Of a stretch of 5,104 nucleotides of DNA, positions 1 to 4,882 are shown piece after piece. Location: positions 1 through 5,104 of the forward strand of contig JBGTIS010000268.1 in assembly GCA_041745535.1 (NCBI GenBank). Reading direction: 5' to 3'. Position 1 is the first letter of the stretch. Every line of letters begins with the position of its first letter. The position numbers were made by a program, and so were the translations under genes. Below the pieces are notes generated by a model. It searched no databases. It was not told where the DNA came from and saw only the letters and a list, made by a program, of their open reading frames with translations. The stretch is from JBGTIS01 sp041745535. GTDB taxonomy: Bacteria; Bacteroidota; Bacteroidia; Cytophagales; Cyclobacteriaceae.

Positions 1-2
1 TT

Positions 3-1208
3 ACCGGACGCATACAAATGAACAAGCATTGTCAATCTTCTTATTGCCTGCTCATTGAAGACACATCCAAAATTGGCTTTAGTTTGGAAAGAGCCATAAC
101 AGGTCTTGGCAAGGTTGATAAGGGATTCATCCAAGGCTTCTACATTCATGCTGTAGTCTGTATGGATGCGGCTCATTATGGCTGTCATGGCATAGCTTCT
201 GTTGAGTTTATCCATCGGCCTTGGCCTGAGCAAGTCCTTAGCCGCCGGGCCATCAATGCTGAGAGAAGCAAAACACCTTTTGAGCAAAAGGAAGGCTACC
301 GTTGGTTGAGCAGCATAGCGAAAGCACTTCCTCAATGTCAGAATGTAGCCACTAAAACAGTGGTAGCGGACCGGGAGGCGGATATTTACCCTTTGTTAAC
401 TGGACTGCTTGACCTGAAAGTAGATTATGTGATTCGTGCCCAATTTGATCGTCCTGTGCAAGGCGGACAGACTATGTTAGAACAAGTAGCGCTTTGGAGT
501 AGGCAGCATTGTTACCAGATAGATGTAGCTGCTACTGACAGTCATAGTGCTCACAAGGCAACATTGGCGATAAAATATGGACAGGTATATCTGAAAAAGT
601 CAGGTAGTAAAAGTATCAAACCCCTGCCCAAAAATCACTTAACTTAGATAGTAGAAGTAAAAGAACTGCCCCAGAGTGTAGTCAACAGTGAAAACCCTAT
701 TCATTGGGTGTTGTAGTTGATAGTGCGGAGATGGCTCTACAGGTGATAGAATGGTATAAGCAGCGATGGAATGTTGAGCAAATTTTCAGAACCCTAAAAA
801 GCAAAGGGCTTAGAGTGGAGTCCAGCCAGGTAGAAACGTATGAAAAGCCGCAAAAGATAACGCTTTTAGCATTGATAGCAGCCGTAAAGGTCATGCGGCT
901 ATTAAGAGCTAGAGATCATAAAACCAGCCAGACGATGGACTGCGCGTTTAATGAGAAAGAACAGCAATGTATTGTTTTATTAAACAGGCAGTTGGTAGGT
1001 AAGACAACAAAACTACAGAATCCCTATGCCCCAGATAGCCTGGCTTTTGCCGCTTGGGTGATGGCAAGACTAGCAGGTTGGAGCGGACGGCCGATGCCGC
1101 GGATACAAAAGCCAAAGGCCGCCCGTACCTATTGATTTGCTAACAGGTCTACAGAGATTTAATGAAAGGTCTCAGGGTTATAGCTTGGCTAAAAGTTTTT
1201 ATACTTAA
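3..1208 (+). pseudogene. IS4-family DDE transposase, 5' truncated by the window and broken by three lesions
   Basis: The reading frame is already open at the left edge, so the N-terminal part lies upstream. The first catalytic Asp is in IEDTSKIGF (codon 60-62), the second in VVADREADIY (369-371), and the Glu in YKQRWNVEQIFRTLK (776-778). That last stretch fits the IS4 YREK spacing exactly, and DREADI is close to the Tn5 motif. There are three lesions. The first is an in-frame TAG at 645-647. The second is a frame change at about 708-713, where HWV runs directly into VVDSAE and the family's LLTT segment is missing, consistent with a net 13-nt loss. The third is a 16-bp insertion at 1088-1103 that diverts the frame to a false TGA at 1133-1135. 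Removing it restores GWSGYKSQRPP and a C-terminus ending LAKSFYT before TAA at 1206-1208. The pieces at 18-647 and 704-1135 are therefore not separate genes. Confidence 0.92.
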
Positions 1209-1225
1209 ATGTGTATATACTCTAG
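1207..1225 (+). repeat. Probable right terminal inverted repeat of the IS
   Basis: Read inward from 1225 on the minus strand the sequence is CTAGAGTATATACACATTT. The Tn5 outside end, as I recall it, is CTGACTCTTATACACAAGT. The two match at 11 of 19 positions, including the outer CT and the block TATACACA in the same register. The repeat begins at the ancestral transposase stop codon (1206-1208), which suits these compact elements. The exact outer base is uncertain by one or two positions because the left end cannot be compared. Confidence 0.6.
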
Positions 1226-1260
1226 GTGTCCCCACAGGCCTTCATTATTACCGGGCAGAC
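1226..1260. repeat. Partial copy of a dispersed palindromic intergenic element, next to the IS end
   Basis: GTGTCCCCACAG at 1226-1237 matches GTGTCCTCACAG at 2171-2182 in 11 of 12 bases. The similarity appears to continue with small gaps (CC, TTCAT, ATT, ACC, GGCA, AC) to 1260 and 2208 respectively. The copy at 2167 is a full palindrome with a 7-bp stem. Here the right arm CACAGGCC is intact, but only GTG of the left arm remains, directly at the inferred IS boundary. The simplest reading is that the IS cut the left arm, but the alignment was made by eye over a short stretch. Confidence 0.4.
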
Positions 1261-1285
1261 AAGTCAAAAATTTGATATTGCCTAC

Positions 1286-1320
1286 TTTTCAGCAAACAAT
1301 GCCTACCCCATACCCGTTTG
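1286..1320 (+). promoter_or_regulatory. Weak candidate promoter for msrB
   Basis: Bacteroidota promoters have a TTTG box near -33 and TAnnTTTG near -7. Here TTTTC (1286-1290) is followed after 20 nt by TACCCGTTTG (1311-1320), whose TA and TTTG are two bases further apart than the consensus. Initiation would fall around 1326, giving a leader of about 17 nt before the ATG at 1343. The match is imperfect. The interval 1261-1342 shows nothing else clear. Confidence 0.22.
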
Positions 1321-1342
1321 AATAATTTTATGATATCTTACA

Positions 1343-1825
1343 ATGAAACTTAAATCAAGCCACATGAACTGGAACGATGTAATTAAATATGCCAATCAGG
1401 GTAGCCCGGCCCCGGACCGGGTGGTAAAAAAAACAGAGGCAGAATGGAAAGCGCGATTAACCCCGGAACAATACCAGATTACCCGGAAAAAGGGAACGGA
1501 AGCCCCCTTCTCGGGTGAACTGTGCCACGTTTACGAAAAAGGTAAATATGCCTGTATCTGCTGCGATACCCCGCTGTTTGATTCTACCCTGAAATTTGAA
1601 TCCAAATCGGGGTGGCCGAGTTTTACAGAGCCGATTAAGGAAAATGCCATCAAATATGAAAAAGACACTTCATATGGCATGGTAAGGGTGGAAGTAATGT
1701 GCAATACCTGTGATGCCCACCTGGGTCATGTATTCCCCGACGGACCGGCTCCCAGCGGATTGCGCTTCTGCATCAATTCTGAATCGATGAAATTGGTGAA
1801 AGAAGAAAATCAAACTGTAATTTGA
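1343..1825 (+). CDS. msrB: Peptide-methionine (R)-S-oxide reductase MsrB
   Basis: This enzyme reduces methionine-R-sulfoxide in proteins back to methionine, normally using thioredoxin. The 160-residue product is a complete single-domain SelR/MsrB protein. Visible motifs are APFSGEL (54-60), the first zinc CxxC as CICC (71-74), SGWPSF (89-94), the second zinc CxxC as CNTC (120-123), HLGHVF (126-131) and the catalytic Cys143 in RFCINS. The resolving Cys that many relatives carry in SGCGWPSF is Ser89 here. Cys61 and Cys73 are extra cysteines. No signal peptide is visible, so it is probably cytoplasmic. I give the first ATG, but the ATG at 1364 (starting MNWNDVIKYA) is equally likely, because conservation appears to begin there and neither start has a Shine-Dalgarno sequence. 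The stop overlaps the next gene, and a terminator lies beyond that gene, so the two are probably co-transcribed. Confidence 0.96.
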   Translation: MKLKSSHMNWNDVIKYANQGSPAPDRVVKKTEAEWKARLTPEQYQITRKKGTEAPFSGELCHVYEKGKYACICCDTPLFDSTLKFESKSGWPSFTEPIKENAIKYEKDTSYGMVRVEVMCNTCDAHLGHVFPDGPAPSGLRFCINSESMKLVKEENQTVI

Positions 1826-2070
1826 AAGTGAGAGAAAGTATACTGCGCATTCCATTGGGCTATTCGGAGGTGCGGTACCAAAACCGTACATACGGCGTGG
1901 TACGAACCGACTTCAACCAGGGAAAAAGTATTAAGGTATTTGCTAAGGCACTGGGCGGCACCGATTTTATCAGCTTCAATTATTATCTGACAAAAACCGA
2001 TGAGCACCTCAAACTCCGCGAAATGCCCCGGCAAAAGGTAATGGATTTTCTACTGAACAAAACCCTGTAA
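1822..2070 (+). CDS. Small conserved protein coupled to msrB, function unknown
   Basis: This 82-residue protein has no cysteine, signal peptide or membrane segment, and it is charged and probably cytoplasmic. The stretch from IPLGYSEVRY to FLLNKTL, with GGTDFISFNYYLT in the middle and MPRQKVMDFL near the end, resembles small Bacteroidota proteins that I recall beside or annotated with methionine sulfoxide reductases. Without cysteine it cannot itself be a Cys-based reductase. The start is TTG at 1822, giving a 4-nt overlap (TTGA) with the msrB stop, or GTG at 1828. There is no ATG before codon 68. The overlap suggests translational coupling. A role in substrate handling or recycling for MsrB is only an inference from position. 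The gene is unlikely to be chance, since a terminator follows immediately and the composition matches msrB. Confidence 0.75.
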   Translation: MKVRESILRIPLGYSEVRYQNRTYGVVRTDFNQGKSIKVFAKALGGTDFISFNYYLTKTDEHLKLREMPRQKVMDFLLNKTL

Positions 2071-2083
2071 ATCTCAGGGTTTT
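2059..2083 (+). terminator. Intrinsic terminator of the msrB unit, with the stop codon in its loop
   Basis: AAAACCCTG (2059-2067) and CAGGGTTTT (2075-2083) form a perfect 9-bp stem around a 7-nt loop. The TAA stop of the preceding gene (2068-2070) lies within the loop. The A4 and T4 flanks make it potentially bidirectional. It closes the two-gene unit and separates it from the glycosidase gene. Confidence 0.8.
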
Positions 2084-2140
2084 ACCATTTCCATACTATA
2101 TTGTGTAAGCTGTAAAAAGACTGGGAGAAATACAAACCCG

Positions 2141-2163
2141 GGAGGAAAGTTAAGCTACCCTCC
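2141..2163. other. Small stem-loop in the glycosidase upstream region
   Basis: GGAGG (2141-2145) can pair with CCTCC (2159-2163) across a 13-nt loop. It lies immediately upstream of the stronger hairpin at 2167-2184, so the two could form a two-stem structure in a leader or small RNA. Nothing shows that it is transcribed. The rest of 2084-2260 has no open frame or promoter that I can support. TATTTTG at 2257-2263 resembles a -7 box but has the wrong internal spacing and no partner box. Confidence 0.3.
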
Positions 2164-2166
2164 AAG

Positions 2167-2208
2167 GGCTGTGTCCTCACAGCCATTCATGGATTGAACC
2201 TGGCATAC
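2167..2208. repeat. Palindromic intergenic element, intact copy
   Basis: GGCTGTG (2167-2173), loop TCCT, CACAGCC (2178-2184) is a perfect 7-bp stem with a 4-nt loop and no T tract, so it is not a standard terminator. From 2171 to 2208 it is similar to 1226-1260 next to the IS end. Two related copies flanking the msrB unit suggest a dispersed intergenic repeat rather than a gene-specific regulator. Only two copies are visible here, so dispersal is an inference. Confidence 0.45.
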
Positions 2209-2287
2209 TTCGATTGTTAAACTGATTTTATATTAGTCAGATTAATTAAAAGGTAATATTTTGCATATGGAATTTCAAAACCTCCCT

Positions 2288-3646
2288 ATGAAAAGAACCT
2301 GTATGCTGTTGTTATCCTCTTTTTTTATTACCCTGGCCATCGCCCAATCGGTGGAAATTCCGCAGCAACGTATCCTGAATAAAAGTGATTTCGACTTCCT
2401 GGAAACACTTACCAGAATTATTATGGATAGTTCCCGCATCCACCCCGGACAACGGGTGGCCGATGCGTTCGGTCCTAATCGCACCGGGGGCGTGCTTATT
2501 AAACCGGGTGGCAGAGACAGCTATCCCGCTTTCTGGATACGCGATTATGCCATGTCGCTGGAAACCGGATTTGTAACCAGCGAAGAACAGAAACACATGC
2601 TGCTGCTTACCGCATCCACCCAGGCCAATGCCACCTGGATTACAAAAAACGGAAGTGTGGTTCCGTTCGGGGCCATTGCCGATCATATTCGCATTGATGA
2701 CAGCCTGCCCATCTATTTCCCGGGTACCTATGATTTCATAGAACAGGGCAATAAAGTATTTGGGGTATATCCGCCCTATGGCGATCAGTTTTTCTTTATT
2801 CATATGGCCCATTATTATGTGCGAACCACTACAGATGCTGCCATGCTGAAAGAAGAAATCAAGGGCTTCCGCCTGATAGATCGGCTTGAAATTGCTTTTC
2901 ATGTACCGCCGTCCCATCCCGACAACCATGTGGTGTATACCACAGACCACTTCCGGGGTATTGATTTTGGTTTCAGAGATGTGATCACCATCACCGGTGA
3001 CTTGTGTTATGCCTCCATTCTTAAATTTCAGGCAGCGCATCAATTGGCTGACCTGTTTGAGCAACTCAATAACCCGGTAAAAGCAGACCAATACAGCAAG
3101 ATCGCCGAAGCCATTAAAAGCGCCATTCCTGATTTGTTTATGGATGAGCGGGGCATGTTGCGTGCCTCCACCGGAAAAAGCAGTCAGGGCGATGTATGGG
3201 CTACGGCTTTGGCGGTGTATCTGCATGCGCTGGATGCCGAACACAGTGCCCGGGCCAGCCGGTTTTTGTCTGATGCTTACAAAAAAGGCACACTGGCTTA
3301 CCATGGAAATATTCGTCATGTATTAACCTCCGATGATTTTAATGACAGCACAGCATGGGAAATTTCATTGGCGGAGAAAAATACCTATCAGAACGGCGCT
3401 TACTGGGGCACGCCCACCGGCTGGGTGTGTGATGCCATCGCGAAAACCGATTTCCCCCTGGCACAGCAACTGGCCAAGGAATATATAGATGACTTGCGCC
3501 AGAACGATTTCAGAAAAGGACCGGCATTTGGTGCCCCCTATGAATGTTTTCACCCCTCGGGTTATCAGCAAAATGCTTTGTATATGACCACCGTCAGTTG
3601 TCCGTACACGGCATTCAAAGCCATAAAAGCACCCGGCAATAAATAA
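2288..3646 (+). CDS. Exported six-hairpin glycosidase-like protein
   Basis: The start chosen is ATG 2288, because it opens a typical signal peptide: Lys-Arg, then a hydrophobic core (CMLLLSSFFITLAIA), then a likely cut near AIA-QS at residues 19-21. Upstream TTG (2261) and ATG (2267) starts would bury it behind nine or seven residues. There is no lipobox. The mature part is about 430 residues, rich in helices and aromatics, with features of (alpha/alpha)6-barrel glycoside hydrolases: FWIRDYAMSLE (82-92), FGAIADHIRIDD (127-138), YFPGTYDF (143-150), FRGIDFGFRD (222-231), GDVWATALAVYLHAL (301-315), YWGTPTGW (372-379) and FGAPYECFHPSGYQQNALY (414-432). Conserved acidic residues in the WIRDY, FRD and YECF regions are candidate catalytic residues. 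I cannot name a GH family or substrate. It probably acts on oligosaccharides in the periplasm or outside. It stands alone, with no SusC/SusD pair or transporter in view. Confidence 0.85.
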   Translation: MKRTCMLLLSSFFITLAIAQSVEIPQQRILNKSDFDFLETLTRIIMDSSRIHPGQRVADAFGPNRTGGVLIKPGGRDSYPAFWIRDYAMSLETGFVTSEEQKHMLLLTASTQANATWITKNGSVVPFGAIADHIRIDDSLPIYFPGTYDFIEQGNKVFGVYPPYGDQFFFIHMAHYYVRTTTDAAMLKEEIKGFRLIDRLEIAFHVPPSHPDNHVVYTTDHFRGIDFGFRDVITITGDLCYASILKFQAAHQLADLFEQLNNPVKADQYSKIAEAIKSAIPDLFMDERGMLRASTGKSSQGDVWATALAVYLHALDAEHSARASRFLSDAYKKGTLAYHGNIRHVLTSDDFNDSTAWEISLAEKNTYQNGAYWGTPTGWVCDAIAKTDFPLAQQLAKEYIDDLRQNDFRKGPAFGAPYECFHPSGYQQNALYMTTVSCPYTAFKAIKAPGNK

Positions 3647-3695
3647 TCTATACCAACTCCCACATTGATTGTTGACGGGTAAGTATCACCACATT

Positions 3696-3720
3696 AGCGC
3701 TCGTTTGTAACAAGTGCTTT
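3696..3720 (+). terminator. Weak imperfect hairpin after the glycosidase gene
   Basis: AGCGCT (3696-3701) pairs with AGTGCT (3713-3718) with one G-U pair. An inner GTT/AAC helix lies across a C/A mismatch, with loop TGT. A short T run follows (3718-3720). It is 50 nt beyond the glycosidase stop and could be its terminator, but the stem is imperfect and the T tract short. Confidence 0.3.
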
Positions 3721-3753
3721 CGGTGCAGGAAAGCAGGGTGGTATGCGGGAAGT

Positions 3754-3775
3754 TTGGTGGTGAAAGCACCACCAA
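3754..3775 (-). terminator. Strong 9-bp hairpin between convergent genes
   Basis: TTGGTGGTG (3754-3762) and CACCACCAA (3767-3775) form a perfect 9-bp stem around the 4-nt loop AAAG. It lies 15 nt past the stop of the minus-strand gene and about 110 nt past the plus-strand glycosidase, so it most likely ends or protects the minus-strand message. No T tract follows on either strand, so classical intrinsic termination is doubtful. It may act as an RNA-stabilising 3' structure. Confidence 0.5.
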
Positions 3776-3789
3776 GGGGGGAGGTGGTA

Positions 3790-4440
3790 TTAAGCTCTGG
3801 AAGGGGAACGTACCTGAATGCCCAGCACTTCCAGATACTGATCGTTGTTTCGGAGGGCGAAACGGGTGGCCAGCTTAAAATCATCCATCCAGTTTTTCAG
3901 TTTATCCAGTGCCTGATTGCGCTGCTGGATGGCATGCTGGGCTTCGCCTTTGCAACTAATCTGCCGGTGCCGGGCCGACAGCAGGGAGTCGATCATGGCC
4001 TGGGCCTGCGCCAGCTCTTCTTTGGTAACCCCAAACTTTTGTATGGTCTTGCTGTCGGTATTCAGGGTGGAATAGAAGGTGCCCGCATGTTGCAGCCAGT
4101 CTTCCATCCGGGCAGGATTGGTATTGAGCTGCAATACGATAAATTTCTCCACATTCCCTTCATAGGCAACTTTCGCCAGCTTGCGGTGGCGGCTGTACAG
4201 GGTTTTGGCTGCTTTCAAGTCCTGATTAAAAGTGTTAGTAGCGCCCTGCTGTTTGCCCTGCCAACCCTTTAACTGCTGTTGCTGATCCATACAAACTTCG
4301 TATAACCCTTTTCCTTGCAGCAATACCTGCTGAGTATACCCTACTTTGTTCAGCAACTGCTGAATTCGTGTATGGCCCATAGCATTTTCAATGGCAATCC
4401 GTGCTCCGGCCAACTGCTGTGTAATAGTTACTTTTCCCAT
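3790..4440 (-). CDS. All-helical hypothetical protein made of two tandem modules
   Basis: The 216-residue protein is rich in Gln, Lys and Ala with no signal peptide or membrane segment, and is predicted by eye to be almost entirely helical. It resembles a hypothetical-protein family common in Bacteroidota that I know only by its pattern (RDEAL-x2-L-x2-WMSDF, then A-x3-AL-x-LGI at the end). Here that reads RNQALDKLKNWMDDF (174-188) and LEVLGI (203-208). It contains an internal duplication. Residues about 20-106 (LLNKVGYTQQVLLQGKGLYE, then LKAAKTLYSRHRKLAKVAY) align with about 124-208 (TIQKFGVTKEELAQAQAMID, then LDKLKNWMDDFKLATRFAL). No catalytic motif is seen, and a structural, scaffold or stress role is only a guess. 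The start ATG at 4440 follows an A-rich leader without a Shine-Dalgarno sequence. It converges on the glycosidase gene with a hairpin between them. Confidence 0.8.
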   Translation of the reverse strand: MGKVTITQQLAGARIAIENAMGHTRIQQLLNKVGYTQQVLLQGKGLYEVCMDQQQQLKGWQGKQQGATNTFNQDLKAAKTLYSRHRKLAKVAYEGNVEKFIVLQLNTNPARMEDWLQHAGTFYSTLNTDSKTIQKFGVTKEELAQAQAMIDSLLSARHRQISCKGEAQHAIQQRNQALDKLKNWMDDFKLATRFALRNNDQYLEVLGIQVRSPSRA

Positions 4441-4456
4441 GCTATTTTTATTATAT

Positions 4457-4464
4457 TAAACATA
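4457..4464 (-). promoter_or_regulatory. Candidate -7 box for the helical-protein gene
   Basis: On the minus strand this reads TATGTTTA, matching seven of eight positions of the Bacteroidota -7 box TAnnTTTG. Transcription would start about 10 nt before the ATG at 4440. No TTTG is found at the expected -33 distance, so the call is weak. It lies between the gene and the twin dyads at 4493-4532. Confidence 0.25.
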
Positions 4465-4492
4465 GTGGCAAGGTAACACCTTATGTGTTGAT

Positions 4493-4532
4493 AAGTAAAG
4501 CTGCTTACTTTCGTATGGTACCTAGGTACTAT
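4493..4532. promoter_or_regulatory. Twin adjacent dyads, candidate operator
   Basis: Two 18-bp inverted repeats sit side by side with a 4-bp gap. The first, 4493-4510, has AAGTAA and TTACTT arms around a 6-nt centre. The second, 4515-4532, has a perfect 12-bp palindrome GTACCTAGGTAC (4518-4529), extended to 18 bp with one mismatched pair. Their centres are 22 bp apart, about two helical turns, so two dimers could bind the same face. Both contain GTA and TAC half-sites, with different internal spacing. They lie 53-92 bp upstream of the minus-strand start at 4440. A regulator is not encoded in view. Confidence 0.35.
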
Positions 4533-4550
4533 TTCATTAGTTATTGACAT

Positions 4551-4581
4551 TAAAGGAAAAAGACTACTACCTTTTTCTTTA
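4551..4581. repeat. AT-rich inverted repeat
   Basis: TAAA-G-GAAAAAG (4551-4562) pairs with CTTTTTC-TTTA (4571-4581) as an 11-bp stem with one bulged G and an 8-nt loop. It may mark the end of a transcript entering from outside, but neither strand has a following T tract beyond the stem itself. Confidence 0.3.
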
Positions 4582-4882
4582 AAAAAGTGAACGTCGCGGC
4601 AAGGTAAAAAAGGTTTTTGATACCCAAAAACACATTTCCCCAAAGGGAAAATCGATTACAGTACATGGAAATTACATTTCCCTGCGGTACAAACCATTTT
4701 TTGATACCATTAAGCGGTAGGGACATGGTGAAAAAGCGTTTTGGACGGGCAGCCCAGGCAGTTTTTATAGCCCACAAACGATCGCCCCCAGCTCCCCAAC
4801 CTTTTTTTGCCCGCAAAAACAGCGGGAAACCGGCAAATACTCAGTTTAGGTAACCCAAACACCTTTCCTTTGTTAAAAAATA
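4582..4882. other. Non-coding stretch dense in short repeats
   Basis: I find no convincing gene here. It holds hairpins TTTCCC/GGGAAA (4635-4650, loop CAAA), GGAAAT/ATTTCC (4667-4681, loop TAC) and CCCGC/GCGGG (4810-4826). The direct repeats are TTTTTGATACC (4614-4624 and 4698-4708) and GCGGTA (4684-4689 and 4714-4719). GGCAAGGTAA at 4597-4606 also occurs at 4467-4476. Two overlapping open frames exist (4617-4853 plus, 4550-4816 minus), but neither has plausible initiation or a protein-like composition. It could be a decayed element, a repeat unit or a regulatory region for the gene at 4883. Confidence 0.35.

Larger units (their letters stand above)
1..1225 (+). mobile_element. Right-hand part of a decayed IS4-family (IS50-like) insertion sequence
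   Basis: This is the 3' portion of an insertion sequence whose left end lies outside the window. It consists of a broken IS4-family transposase gene, a very short non-coding tail and a probable right terminal repeat at 1207-1225. The assignment rests on the transposase, which carries the Y-(2)-R-(3)-E-(6)-K signature of the IS4 family. The right boundary rests on the match of the terminal 19 bp to the Tn5 outside end and is an inference. The target duplication cannot be checked because the left flank is missing. With three disabling lesions the element cannot make its own transposase, though it might be moved in trans by an intact relative. Confidence 0.8.

Noticed and set aside
704..1135. 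A separate small transposase gene starting at TTG 704
   Set aside because: It is the frameshifted continuation of the upstream transposase. It carries the catalytic Glu, and its own C-terminus is an artefact of the 16-bp insertion.
1213..1220. GTATATAC palindrome as a possible operator
   Set aside because: It is explained better as part of the IS terminal repeat, and it is short and AT-rich.
1276..1306. GCCTAC direct repeat (1280-1285 and 1301-1306) as a target duplication or CRISPR-like repeat
   Set aside because: Only six bases and two copies, with no element between them. Consistent with chance.
1670..2034. Two minus-strand open frames across msrB and the small gene
   Set aside because: They are shadows antisense to msrB and its coupled partner, with no recognisable product.
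2312..3319. 335-codon open frame on the minus strand inside the glycosidase gene
   Set aside because: It is fully antisense to a gene with a signal peptide and clear family motifs. The translation has no recognisable motif and arises from codon bias in the sense gene.
3754..4272. 172-codon plus-strand open frame opposite the helical-protein gene
   Set aside because: It is antisense to a recognisable duplicated helical family, starts inside a hairpin arm, and shows no family motif of its own.
4550..4816. 88-codon minus-strand open frame, with an overlapping 4428-4643 frame
   Set aside because: Low-complexity ends (poly-Lys, VVVFFL), overlap with another frame on the opposite strand, and overlap with inverted repeats make coding unlikely. 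It is treated as part of the repeat-dense block.
4617..4853. 78-codon plus-strand open frame
   Set aside because: It starts at a TTG inside a direct repeat and has no signal, domain or promoter. ATG 4665 would leave only about 62 residues. I could not support it as a gene.
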